Positions 48,829 through 60,452 of a DNA stretch of 64,000 nt are shown one piece after another; within the stretch, counting starts at the first letter, position 1; the number at the start of each line of letters is the position of its first letter. The translations under genes were made by a program, and so were the position numbers. Source of the stretch: Dolomedes plantarius (taxonomy: Eukaryota > Arthropoda > Arachnida > Araneae > Dolomedidae); assembly GCA_907164885.2 (NCBI GenBank), contig OU015490.1, positions 97,435,104 to 97,499,103 of the forward strand, read 5' to 3'. The notes below the pieces were generated by a model. It ran no database searches. It was not told the DNA's origin and saw only the letters and a program-made list of their open reading frames with translations.

Positions 48829-49370
48829 ATTTTAAAGTAAATTTACAGATGGGCTGAAAGGAGAATTTAAATAAAAAATTTGGAATTTAGGGGCCATATA
48901 CAGAATTAATCCGGGGCTGGCTCCAGAAGAGCCGCCCTAGGACTCTTTCTGTACCTAGGATTCCTAAAATCGTAATCCGGAATTTCAGCGATAATTTCGT
49001 TATTTATATTATACATGTTATCATAGAATTTCATAGAGGCCTGTTCAGCTGCCCTGGCAAACGTTTGGATATCGAAGTCCGGCCTAATAACCTTATTAGA
49101 CAGGTATCGGTGCTAATTTTTCCCAAAATGATCATTATTCATATATTAGAATATTTCTAATAGCAATATATTCATTACTATTAGAAACAATGCGTCGTTT
49201 TCAAAACTTTCTTCTGGCACCACGATGGATCAGCCCGACCCCTGCATCTAGTGATAAGTTTTAGAGGAATTTTAATTTTAAAATTTTACTAAAGTAATAC
49301 AGCTTGCTCTTCATTATTAATAAAACGTAACTTATATTAAGAAATTAATATTGTTACGAAATTTACGACC
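48006..49370. other. Unassigned sequence with (AT)n at 48778-48826
   Basis: Apart from the possible hAT end near 48350 and the microsatellite, I see only a GC-richer patch at 48905-48960 (CCGGGGCTGGCTCCAGAAGA) of unknown origin. Confidence 0.35.
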
Positions 49371-49374
49371 CTAT

Positions 49375-49800
49375 GGTAATCTCGCCAAATATGAGAATTA
49401 TCGCCCAATTGGCGATGTGATTTGGTGAGTTATTTTAGTCAAAAAATTTGGCGATATATCGCCAAATTTGGCAATATGGGGCCAAATGGTCACCAACCTT
49501 CTGGCCCTTTCTGGAATCTGCTAGTAATATCTAGCTGGTTGACCCATAGAGAGCGCTTTGGAAGTTTATAAATATACCTGACATTGGCATTGAAACTCAG
49601 TGTTCTTTTCTGCTGAGAATTGAATGTATATGAAAGTGTGTTAGACGTGTATTGTATTGAAGACTCTGTTATTGTGACTTGCATTTTTAGAGATTTCTGC
49701 TGCATAGAAGACAGTCGTTACGTGTTTTCTGTTTAAATTTGTGTATGCGCCTGAAGAATTTACAGAATAATAATTTTATTTTGTAAAATTTTAATATAGT
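49375..49800. repeat. Repeated GGCGAT/ATCGCC words and a 26-bp perfect palindrome
   Basis: Between 49385 and 49490 the words TCGCCAAAT / ATTTGGCGA occur several times in both orientations. 49444-49469 is a perfect 26-base palindrome centred on GGCGATATATCGCC. A TATA-like TTTATAAATA follows at about 49566. The setting could be an LTR or promoter-like region, beginning near 'TTGTTACGAAATTTACGACC' (49352). The 71-codon minus frame at 49490-49705 has no known motif. Confidence 0.6.
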
Positions 49801-50800
49801 AATAGAGCTTGCTCTTCAGTATTAAAAAAACGTAACTTATATTTAGAAAATAATATATTCATATAATTATGTAAATACATACCACTTCATTTTATTCCTG
49901 ATTGTAATTCAAATCAGCTTTCATTAAATTTCGCTAATCCAATAAATTTATAAAGCTAATTATATTGAGGAAAATTAACCAGATAAACACTTTCAGTAAA
50001 AATGTCTTAACAAAGTCTTTTCCCCATTTCTAGAAGGGATTTAGTGGAATTAACTATAATTAAGTTCATATATTTATTTACTACTTTATTTCCCCTTTTA
50101 ATAGTTTAGGAGATGATATTGTTTTTAGGAAGATAGATTTTGTGTATCAATATTTATTTAAGTTTTTGACCCTAGATTCAGAGCACGTTCCAGTGAAGCA
50201 CATCAATTTAGTTAGGAACTACAGAGAGAACTCCATTTTTTAAAGAAATCTGAAGTAACATTGAATAACCATTCAAAGAATCAGTTATTATATAACGAAT
50301 ATCACTTAACAAAATCTGTGTATAAAGTGGTATTTAATTTCGTTAAACAAAATTAGCCTACTTATTTTACTTTTCAAAAACTTAACAAAACAATTTAAAT
50401 TTTTTCTTGTAGATTTTATGAAAAAATTATCACAACCAGAAACTGAAAAAGAAAATAGAAATTTTCTATGATTTTTTACTCCTTTGTTAGAATTAATTAT
50501 GTAAGGGCTTTTTTAGATATTTTAAGATTTCAGCATTTTTTATATACACATTAAAAAAAGTTTTAAAAAGTTGTGAGGTGTAATACTATAGAATTTTATC
50601 ATACGCGTACAGTCACAGGATGATATAACTACTCAGAAACTGTTTATTTTTTAAATAAAAAGAGTAAAATGCTATTTCTTTTTAAAGTTAAATTGATATT
50701 AAAATTATAAATGTCTATTTTTTCTCGGAATTTGTACTATATAAATCCAACAAGAAAAAAGAAATATTTTATACCTGAGAAGTACATAAATTGTCGTCAA
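49801..50800. other. No recognisable feature
   Basis: AT-rich DNA without frames of interest. Confidence 0.4.
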
Positions 50801-50804
50801 TTAA

Positions 50805-51579
50805 AGTGACTGCCTACGTTGAAAATGTCATTTTTGGCTATTTTGGTCAATTTAATTTTTTTTGTAAGAATCGTGTAATTCAATCTTTTCTCTTTTCAAA
50901 ACTGTTTTGATTTTCCTTCTACATCAATTAGGAGCAGAGTTAGAGTTATTTTAAAAAACATCGTCTCCTACAAAATTGAAGTGACAAACAACTTTAAATG
51001 CGTTTTTCTCAGAATTTTGTTTGTTAGCACAAATCTCTACCGTTATCATATCTTACATAATAATGCATATAATTTGATAAAATTTTCAGGAAATATTTTA
51101 GATGCTATTATTAATGAAATGACATACAATAATTGATGTATAATAAATAGTTTTTTTTTATTTGGGACTGTTTTTATAAGGAAAAGAATGACACATGAGG
51201 GAAAATTTTATTATTGGATCATAAAATTGTTTGTATAATTTTTGCATTTTATAATTTCTCATGGATTATAGGTGATTTGGAAGATAACTGTCATATGTAT
51301 CATGTGTGAGAAGGAAATTAAAATAATAGCATTAGAATTTTGGGCAGAGTGATAGACGTTTTAGCTAAATTTCCTTAAAAATTACTTCAAATTGACCAAT
51401 TTATAAAAAAGTATGGTATTTACAGGTAATTTTTTGTTCATTATTTAATTTTTAAGTGCTATTTTACCATTCATTATTTAATTTTTAATTTTTAAGTGCT
51501 ATTTTAGATGAGTATAAAAGACCAAAAAATCCTTTAAAAATTATTAAAAAAAAATTGGCTCCGAACGTAGGCAGTCACC
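50805..51579. mobile_element. TTAA-target MITE, copy 2 (empty of SINE)
   Basis: Ends AGTGACTGCCTACGTTGAAA and GAACGTAGGCAGTCACC, with TTAA on both sides (50801-50804, 51580-51583). Collinear with 4966-5872 without the SINE. It contains a short internal duplication (TTAAGTGCTATTTTA at about 51445 and 51493). Non-coding, probably Kolobok-driven. Confidence 0.93.
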
Positions 51580-51689
51580 TTAAGATTTAAAGATTACAAC
51601 AGTTATATGGCGACCGTCTTTTTTGATAAAGTTTTGAAGTCTCTTTCGGAAATTTTTGCTTGGATCTGCGTATCATGTCCCGCGGGATC

Positions 51690-51847
51690 GCAGTGATTTC
51701 TTGCGTAATTGCTCCCTTGGGTGCTTGCATTTTTTTTTTCTCTGGGGCTACCGCAAATCAGAATTGTACCAACACCGACCAACGAATTTAAAAGCTCTCA
51801 AGGCAGCAATTACGGAAGAAATCAAGGCGATTCCACAGGAAATATGA
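51690..51847 (+). pseudogene. Tc1/mariner-type transposase tail
   Basis: The frame reads FFFLWGYRKSELYQHRPTNL then KALKAAITEEIKAIPQEI and a stop. This matches the segment after the third catalytic residue in one group of Tc1/mariner-like transposases ('CDFFLWGYLKSKVY...LK..I..EI..IP'). The preceding PRDRSDF is a possible scrap of the same region. Only the tail survives, and no ends were found. Confidence 0.6.
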
Positions 51848-52576
51848 AGAATATATAAAATAAAACTATATCTAAAAAGGGGTAACAACTTACTACATTT
51901 ATATATCATCATATTATTGTTTTCAATTTTGTTTACAACGAGTTTAGTTTTTTTTTAAATAATTTTCATTTCAAAGCTTTAGGTTACTATAATTGTGTAC
52001 TAATATAGATTATTCACTTTCAATATGCCTCAAAACATAGAAATCACTGACTTTTAATGAATTTTAAGATGTCATTTCAAGAATTAGGGAACAATTATTA
52101 ATGCAACTCTTTCAATAGATGGGAATTTTACGATACCTTCCATACCCTAATGCAACATATAAAATCTCTGATTTGCCACGGAATGCCTCCAATTTTTGTA
52201 AACATGCAAGACGCAAGAAGTGGAAAACCGCTCGTTTTTTTTTGGAGTAGTGTTTTGAAATTCTATTCCCTTAAAAGACAGAGAAAGATGAGTAATATAT
52301 GAAATGAAATTAAATCTAAAAGTGGTAACATGTTATTTCATTTAATTATCCAAAGGTTAATTTTTATTTTTATTTACAACTCGTTTAGGTTTTTTAAAAA
52401 TATTTTTTATTTCCAAAATTTTCCGTTATATTAATTAGCTGCTAATATGGATTATTCACTTTCAATTACATTAACTTACTACATTAACTGTACTATATTC
52501 TTTAGTATTCTTTATATTAGATTTAATTTGAATATTTTCTTCTACATTTTTTTGTCTATAGAAATATCCCTTACGA

Positions 52577-52852
<276 letters not shown>

Positions 52853-52939
52853 ATTAATTGCATACATTGACCGTTGTATTTACTTTGAATGTACTCCGTA
52901 AAGAAAGGCGGGTTTTCAGCTAGTTCTTAAATAAACCAA

Positions 52940-53285
52940 GTGCGCCCTGTCACAACGGACATTAGTGACTATCGACACCAGGAGTCTTACATTAATGAAC
53001 TTAAAAAACCTAAGGATTTGACTTTAGTTACTGCTGACAGTACCTTTATTAATAATTTTCTAAATATGTCTAATAATTATGGTAAATTAATCAATATTTT
53101 TAGTTATATTTTTAGATTTTTTTATAATTTTAAAAGTAAGGAAAAGGAGGTAGGTGCTCTAGATTTAGATGAAATTTCTGCAGCTGAGTGGAAAATAATT
53201 GCCCTTGTTCAAAGAGAAAATTTTCCGGATGAATATAATTCTTTACCTAAGAAACAACAAGTGTCAGGTAAAAGCCCTTTAACAC
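52940..53285 (+). pseudogene. BEL/Pao retrotransposon pol fragment
   Basis: The frame contains RPVTTDISDYRHQESYIN, then NYGKLINIFSYIFRFFYNFK, EISAAEWKIIALVQRENFPD and SGKSPL. This is the region between RNase H and integrase in BEL/Pao pol ('..S....L.R..AY.LRF..N', 'E...A...LI...Q...F..E', '..SPL..L.PFLD'). It stops at the left end of piggyBac-like element 3 (53280), so the continuation is cut off. No reverse transcriptase, integrase core or LTR was recognised with it. It is an isolated relic. Confidence 0.72.
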
Positions 53286-54820
53286 TAGAACGGCGACAGC
53301 AGTCATTTTGACAGCAAACGATTTTCAAACGCTCATATTTCCCTTTTTTATTCTTTGATTTTTTGTTTGTGCATTGACTTTTCCTAAATATTCCTAAAGA
53401 ATATGTCGGACAATAATTATCTTTTTCTGCGCATTATTATTGCCGCTATAAAGGGGTATACCTATAAAGGCTGATTGCGGTCATTTTGACCGCTGTTCCA
53501 ACATAGTTGTCTATGTTGTGTTTTCTATTCTATTTTTTGCTATCCGTGTATGAGAAGGAAGTAATCCATGTTAGAGAAGGAAAAAGATGTCAAAACCGAA
53601 GTAGAGTACTGAGAAAAAATCAGGAACAATTATCTCTCTAACAAAATGACCAAAATGAGCGAAAAAAAGAAGTAGCAAAAGATGGAACAGCCGGGACTAC
53701 AGTTCCTTCTGATACTCTTTCTTTAGGAAGACGGCAGCATTAGAATGTGTTGAGAGAAGTGCCAGGACGAAGCACATTAGTCATTAGGCATGTAACTCTT
53801 GGTAGATTTACTAGTGCATGGAGGCTGATGCAGAAAAAATTCTACATCTCATACAACAACGCACGGAAGCAGAAGCTGACAGGCGCTTACAAGATCCGCT
53901 TTGGAGTGTATTTTTAGATGTAAACTTTTTTCATGAAACAATGGCTAGTGGTAGATTCAAAGAAATCCAGAGATATTTGCGCTTTGATCTGAAGTCAACA
54001 AGATCCGAAAGACTTCGAACAGATCAATTTGCCCTAGTATCAGAGATTTGGAACACATTTAGTGAAAATTGTTTACTGTGTTACAAAGCAGGTGCAAACA
54101 TAACAGAAGGTGCTCAACTATTCCCAAGTAAGCCACGTTGCTCATTTACACAGCATATGCCACAAAAACCAGAAAATTCGGGATAAAATTTTGGCTAGCA
54201 GCCGTTGTTCGTTCAAAGTATTTTTTGAATGGCTTTCCATATTTAGGAAAAAATTAAACTAGACCCAATGAAGATACCGTTGAAAATCATGCGGTATGTC
54301 GTTTGGTTGCGATATGTCGATTGTCGTTTGGTCAGAACTATTTCAAAATACTGGAAAGAACATTACAACTGACAATTTTTTTACATCATTAAAATTAGCC
54401 AAAACTTTAAGAAGTAAAGGACTTAGTCTCGTAGGCACTGTGAAACATGTAAAGGAAGGAGTACCCGAATCATTCAAGCTCAAAGAGGGAGAACTGTATT
54501 CAAGCAAATTCTCAAGCACGATAATATCACTCTGAAGGCATATCAAGGAAAGAAAGGCAAAATTGTCCAATTGTTAAGCACTCAGTATCCTACACTCGAA
54601 ATGGAAAGCAATGAAAAGAAGATACCTAAGGTTCTTAAATTTTACAACTCTACTCAATACGGTGTAGACGTGCTTGATTAGATGGCAAGAAAATATTCAA
54701 CCAAATCCGCTTCACGAAGGTAGCCAGTACAAGTTTTTTTTAATATTTCCGACTTAGCTCCTATCAATGCTTAGGTCATTTACAAGGAAACTACTGGTAT
54801 AAACGTCAAGCGTGTTGTAT
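53284..54820 (+). mobile_element. piggyBac-like element 3, 3' truncated
   Basis: The left end CACTAGAACGGCGACAGCAG follows TTAA (53280-53283). The subterminal words 'CAGTCATTTTGACAGC' and 'GCGGTCATTTTGACCGC' lie at 53300 and 53479. A transposase pseudogene occupies 53818-54720. Family T2 sequence resumes at about 54826; no matching right end was found, so the 3' end appears lost. Confidence 0.75.
53818..54720 (+). pseudogene. piggyBac transposase 3, multiply broken
   Basis: 53818-54186 reads VNFFHETMASGRFKEIQRYL then RFDLKSTRSERLRTDQFALV, a strong piggyBac signature. Next comes YKAGANITEGAQLFPSKPRC, where the usual 'TVDEQLFP' has lost its catalytic Asp (Gly, codon 54109-54111). After frameshifts: ...YFLNGFPYLGK; 54360 ITTDNFFTSLKLAKTLRSKG (second catalytic Asp kept); 54535 LKAYQGKKGKIVQLLSTQYP; 54640 YNSTQYGVDVLD*MARKYS (third Asp kept, followed by TAG). 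A block of about 30-40 residues seems missing before ITTDN. The zinc-binding tail is not seen. The minus frame 54343-54570 is a shadow. Confidence 0.9.
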
Positions 54821-54825
54821 TTTCC

Positions 54826-56150
54826 TTTTGCTCCTGCCATCACTTCGCCCGTAAGTTTTGAATGTCGGCAAAAAACAAGATAAATTTCCGCTTAATGCTA
54901 CTTCGCCAGACCCTTCCGTCTGTTATTTACCAAAATTTCTACAGTTAATGACTTAATAGGAAAGCAACATTCCCAATATTTGGGCATATTACGATAACAT
55001 CCACACCTTACTGATAAATATAAAATCTCTGATTTTCAACGGTTTAATTATTAATTTTGCAAACACATGCAATAAAAACAGTGGGGAAATGCTTGTTTTC
55101 TTGAAGCAAAATAAATAATGAATAATTTTCTATTTAAGGCCATAGGAAATATGAAGATATATAAAATAAAACTATACCTAAAAAGGGGTAACATGTTACT
55201 ATATTTATAAGTCATAAGGTTAATTTTTCCTATTTCGTTTACAAATCGTTTAGTATTTTGAAAAATATTTTTCAAAATATTTTTTAAATATTTATACAAC
55301 CTTCGCTTTGTCCGTAAGTTTTGAATTTCGGCAAAAAGGCCGCAGAGTCTCTGGCTGATTCAGCTTCACCAGACCCTTCCGTCTCTTATTTTTCAACTTT
55401 TCTATAGTTAGTGAACTATCAGGAATGCAGCATTCCCAATAAGTGGACATATTACGATATCGTCCACACGTTATTGCTAAATATAAAATCCGGGATTGCA
55501 ACGGATTGATTGCTATTGTTGTAAACACATGCAATAAAAGCAGTGGGGAATTGCATGTTTTCTTGAAGCAAAATGAATAATGAATAATTTTCTATTGATT
55601 GCCATAGGAAGATGAAGATTATATAAAATAAAACTATATCTCAAAAGGGGTAACATGTTACTACATTTACATATAATATGGTTAATTTTTTCAATTTTGT
55701 TTACTACTGGTTCAGTTGTTTAAAAATATTTTTCATTTCAAAGCTATAGGTTATAATAAATGTGTGCTAATATAGATTATTCACTTTCAATATGTCTCAA
55801 TACATTCAAATCACTGTCTTTTAATGAATATAAAGATGTCATTTCGATAATTAATGAACTATTTTGAATGCAATACTCCCAATATGTGGGATAATTACGA
55901 TTCTTTCCGCAATTGCAAAATGCAAAATCTCCGATTTGAAACAGACTGACTGCTTTTTTTGTAAACACTCAAAATACAAGCAGTCGGGAACTACTTGTTT
56001 TCTGGAAGCAATATTCTCAAAACACTTTTTCTTAAAGGCCAGAGGAAATATGAATAATATATAAAATGAAACTAAATCTAAAAAGGGTAACATGTTATTT
56101 CATTCCATTATCCAAAGTTTAATTTTAATTCTTTTTACAACTAACCGGGG
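54826..56150. other. T2 repeat units without inserted gene
   Basis: Two to three short T2 units (landmarks at 54826/54910, 55300/55372 and 55777). The minus-strand frames at 55051-55299, 55292-55534 and 55851-56093 read the same repeat in different frames and are not genes. Confidence 0.75.
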
Positions 56151-57611
56151 CATGGATGTGTGTAGAACCGAAACGTTCGTAAACCGAATCAGTGTTTCCC
56201 ATATAAATTAGCGGATGAAGAATTAATCCATTCACCCCCTAGAACATAGCTATTTTTACGTTGTTTTTATGGGTTTAATTATAAAAAATGTGGAGACTAA
56301 ATAAAAACAGATTTAATTATGAAGAACTACCACATGATAATTGTTCAGTACAGCATATTAGCTTTGTAGTGGATATTTGCTCTTGCAGATTGTGGATTGT
56401 TGAAAAGGGAGAGAGGACTACAGATTACTACTTGGAAGGTATATCATCTTCTGTAATATCACGAGGGAATTCTGATTTTAGCGTTTTTCTCTTTGTCTAC
56501 TTTCCATCTCACTAACAGATTTTTGTACCAGAAATGGATCCAAAGAAATTTATCTTTTGGTATTCTGAAGAATTTCACAGAATTGCTGGCACGCATTTGC
56601 TGGCCACATAACAGGCAGTTTAGTCTTCAGCACAATACTATTCTTGAATACACTTTGATTTTCAGAGTGGTAAACTATGAGTGGCTTAATGTTACAATCA
56701 CCACTTGATTTAGCACACGATAAAAGTGTAAGTTTGTCCTTCATAGGCTTGGACGAAGGAAGTGCCTTCTCTTCTTTGGCAGGTTCTTTCTAGCATTTTT
56801 TTCCAAAGCAATCCTCTTTCATCACAGTTAAAAACTTGGTTTGGCATGTAGTCTTCACTTTCCACAAAATTTTTGAATTCATCAAAAAATTCATCTGCAT
56901 CATTTTATCTGAACTAATAGCCTCCCGATGCATAGCAACACTATGAATTCTAGTTCGTTTGGCGACCTTTCTCAAACCAGCCTCTACTGGCATTAAAACC
57001 GCCACATTCTACATCATTTGTACTCGGTGTTTTAACTACCAATTCTTAGCCTTTTTGCATATTGAAGCCTCACAAATACAATCACAGATAACCTCTTTTC
57101 ACGTAACCATGCAGGTAATAATTTTTCTACGTTTTCTATTGAGGCCTTTGATTCATTAAAACAGTCTCTCCTTTAACCACATCACTTACCTTTATTGCCT
57201 CTTCGCTTTTGAGAATAGTACAAATGGTAGACTTCGCAAACCTAAACTGCATGGGGAGAGCAGACACACGCACACCATTCCCCTGTTCAGCTATTATGTC
57301 CTTTTTCTCAATATTTAGGTTAGGTTTCCTGCCAGCAATATCACTTGCTCAAGTCCTTTTCTTGGAAGCCATATAGAGGGCTAATTTAGACAAAAATATT
57401 TACAAAATAAATCTGGGAAATACAAAAGCAACCGACGTTTAAACTGTGCTAGAGAAAGCACAACTGAGATTAAAATTTCGAATGTTCGCGTACCGAAGCA
57501 AATGAGGCGAATGCTTCCCTCTCAGATCACCAGATAGCGATACATCTGCGGCGCTTGTTAGTAAACCGAATCGTTCCTAAACCGAGTCGTCAGTAAACCG
57601 AGATACATCTG
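56151..57611 (-). mobile_element. Tigger-like element with CGGTTTAC repeats at its ends
   Basis: The right end in complement is CAGATGTATCTCGGTTTACT; the left end is CATGGATGTGTGTAGAACCG, a diverged match. The right end is followed by TA (57612-57613). The word AACCGA(G/A) recurs near both ends (56170-56190; 57565-57600), as in Tigger elements with 'CTCGGTTTACGAACG' ends. The interior holds a broken Tigger transposase. Left boundary approximate. Confidence 0.72.
56520..57372 (-). pseudogene. Tigger-type transposase pseudogene
   Basis: Starts MASKKRT* at 57372 (usual 'MASKRKR..' ), then RFAKSTICTILKSEEAIK (57250-57195), the CENP-B-like DNA-binding helix with ILK. After several breaks: EFFDEFKNFVESEDY (about 56890), PNQVFNCDERGLLWKKML, the 'IYN.DETGL.WK.LP' motif with its catalytic Asp kept. 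Last, 56744-56550: MKDKLTLLSCAKSSGDCNIK then PLIVYHSENQ and LPVMWPAN, the 'KDRLTLL.C.NA.G..KLKPL.VY.SE.PRA' block. The rest of the DDE domain is absent. At least six stops or shifts. Confidence 0.85.
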
Positions 57612-57619
57612 TATTGGAA

Positions 57620-58770
57620 AGAAGGTTTTTGAATTTCTAGGAGAAAATGAACTTCCGTCCGCTGAAAATGTTTTGAGTTTTCACTTGCTCCTGTTTTCAC
57701 TTCAACCGTTAGTTTTGAATGGTGACAAAAAAGCCGCAGCCTCTCCGTCCGACATTACTTTGCTAGAAATTTCTATCTCTGATTTTCAAACCTATCAAGA
57801 ATTAATGAACTATTAGGAATGCAACACTCCCAATAGACGGGGACTTTGCAATACCATCCACATCTTATTGCTAAATATAGAATGTTCTACTTGCAACGAA
57901 CTGTCTGCTTTTTTTGCAAACTTATTGAATACAAGCAGTAGAGAACTAGCCTGTTTTCGTGAATCTTTCTGTATCTATGTGTGCTCATTAAGGGTCGGAG
58001 GAATGTTGAATAATATACATACTGAAACTATATCGAAAAAGTGGTAACATTTTATTACATTTAATTTACTTAAGATTATTCTTTTTATATACAAGTGGTG
58101 TAGGTTGTTTGAAAAATATTTTTCATTTCAAAGCTTTGCGTTTCATTAATTGTCTGCTAATGTAGATTACTCACTTTCAATGTACCTCGAAACATTCAAA
58201 TAACTGTATTTTAATAAATTTCAAGATGTCATTTGAATAATTATTGAACTATTATTAATACAACACTCTCAATTTGTGGGAACTTTCCGATACGTTCCAA
58301 ACATTAATGCAAAATGCAAAATCTCTGATTTGGTACGGAATGACTCCATTTTTTTTTTGTAAACATGTAAAATACAAGCAATCCACATGGGAATCCACAT
58401 GTTTTTTAAAGTAATATTTTAAAATAATTTTTCGCTATACGACAGAGAAAAGAAGAATAATTTATAAAATAAAACTAAATATAAAAAGCAAAAAATTATA
58501 TTTCATTTAATTATCCAAAGACTATCTGTTTTAATTTACAACTCATTGAGGATTTAAAAATTAAAATATTTTTCATTTCCGAAATTTTCCGTTTAATTAA
58601 TGATCTGCTAATCTGGATTATTCACTTTCAATATAAATCAGATATTAAAATAACTGTCTTTTAACGTTCTTGCACATCTCGAAATGGATTATTTTCAGAT
58701 TATTTGAAAGTAGGTTTCTGAATTTTTTTGAGAACTTCCGTCTTCTGCAGATGTTTTGTGCTTTCTTTTG
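57620..58770. other. T2 repeat units, no gene
   Basis: T2 sequence with landmarks at 57690, 58160 and 58616. Nothing else seen. Confidence 0.7.
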
Positions 58771-60452
58771 TGCTGATGATAATTAATAGTTTATTAAATA
58801 GTTAACGTTTACTTTAATATCGGGTATTGAGATAATTGAGTTAGTAAAGTAAGTAAGTAAATTTTAGTAACGGTTATGCTTTGTATAAATAAATTTATTA
58901 AGCCTCTGCTAAATATACTTGGTTAAACTTGTGGTGATCAAATATTAATTGATTTGATTAATGTCATCGCATTTGGAGAAGTGTGCGCAAGTTTCTCTAA
59001 ATGTTTTCACATTGTGAAGAATTAAATTGAAATAGATCATCACATGTTATACCTTATTGTTAAAATATTGATAAATTTATAAACCTTGTAAGTGGCTGGT
59101 ACGTATTTTTGGCTGGCGGATTTTACTTCAAAGGTTGAAGAAATGTTGATAAAGGGTAAAAGTTTTAGACATATTCATTATTTTCTTTCTTTCCCAAAAA
59201 ATGACCTGGTGCCTAGTTCTCGTCGCAAGTTCTCGTCGCTATCTCCGCTGTCTGTAACCGGATACTTCCGCTGCGTGCCATTTTTCGAACGGGGAAGAAA
59301 TCTCAGAATAAAAGGAGATGGAAGGGCCGCAAGGATACATCGTCAGGTGGATGACCAGGGCGCCATGAAATAAAATTAATCAACAAGAACGAGATGAGGG
59401 GTGGAAAAAATAAATTGTATAACGATTTGAAGAGTGCAAGAATGCAACCTGTAGCCTTCCCCCTCATTTCGACCACCAGAATTCACGGCGCGCCGAGGAA
59501 CTACTTTGAATGGAAGCTGATTTTACGCGACTGATGCAAGCGGTGACAAGGAGCTGACGCGGGAGCGCGGGGAATTGAAAAAGATATTCTGGACCCTGAA
59601 CTGGTGGCGAGAGGAGCGTGGGACCCAGGTTGGGCCTCCCGGCCTAGGGACGATGGCCACGGGTGAATTTCATCCGTTTCCTTTCTTTCTGTTCTTTAAA
59701 TACTATCCTTAATTTCTCTCCATTTTGAAGCTGCAGCAGGGTCACTAAAGACTCATTTTACTTTATTTTATTTTATTTCATTTTTTAATGTTAGCAATTA
59801 CACATAGAATAATTAAGTTTTTTTTATTCGCCAGCCACTCCTTATTGATTTATTGGAATTTTCATTTTATTTATTTGATTGTGTTGAGAAGATATAAATG
59901 TTGGCTTTGCAGTAAATGCATTTTTTCAATTGATTTTGTTTTTGTTGGAATAAGGTTAAGAAATTATTGAGATAAAAAGTTTGATTGTTATATGTCAGTG
60001 AAATTGTTATTAAACTGATATTATTAGGATGTAAAGTTGTGTCATGTCAGTCCTTGCCTTTTTAGCTAATTTTCTGATTTTCAGCTTCAGGTTTTTTTTT
60101 TCAGCAGATTTGAAGCTTTTTCTTTTAGGTGAAGTAATTTTATTTCTAGGTATCTCCAAGGTTAGATAAGTAAATTTTTTAGATTCAATATCATTTTTCT
60201 TTAACTCATTAACCACCACAGTGGTGCAAACAGTAAATCGAACCTAGGGTAAATTTTAATTATTATTTGGGTTATTGCTATACAAAACGCACATCTTTAA
60301 AATGTACTAACCACTATGGCCAATGGCATATTAAAGTAAATTTAACTGAAACCTACCTTAATTAGTAAGATTTATTCCTACCTTTAATTCATCAATTAGT
60401 AATTATAATAAAAAATTTAAATAACTCCCCAAACACAAATTACAACGTTACA
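58771..60452. mobile_element. 1.68-kb TG...CA insertion, probable solo LTR
   Basis: It begins TGCTGATGATAATT and ends ...AACGTTACA, flanked by a perfect 6-bp direct repeat CTTTTG (58765-58770, 60453-60458). The T2 copy at 61679-61700 shows the empty site 'TTTTCTTTTGCTCCTG', confirming both boundaries. TG...CA ends with a 4-6-bp duplication are those of LTR retroelements. No internal gene is recognisable: the 93-codon frame at 59092-59373 (ends ...GDGRAARIHRQVDDQG) is unassigned. A GC-rich block at 59440-59650 contrasts with the AT-rich flanks. 1.68 kb is long for an LTR, so a non-autonomous element is an alternative. Confidence 0.65.

Noticed and set aside
52940..53311. An endogenous virus rather than a retrotransposon fragment
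   Set aside because: Only a BEL/Pao-type pol linker is present, with no envelope, gag or LTR; a retrotransposon relic is the simpler reading.
55051..56093. Minus-strand frames of similar sequence (55051, 55292, 55777, 55851, 61850, 62481, 63016) as a small gene family
   Set aside because: They are the same T2 repeat read in varying frames with shifting starts and stops; no consistent protein.
59092..59373. 93-codon frame in the TG...CA insertion as a gag remnant
   Set aside because: No CCHC knuckle or other gag motif; the Arg-rich C-terminus reflects the GC-rich core.
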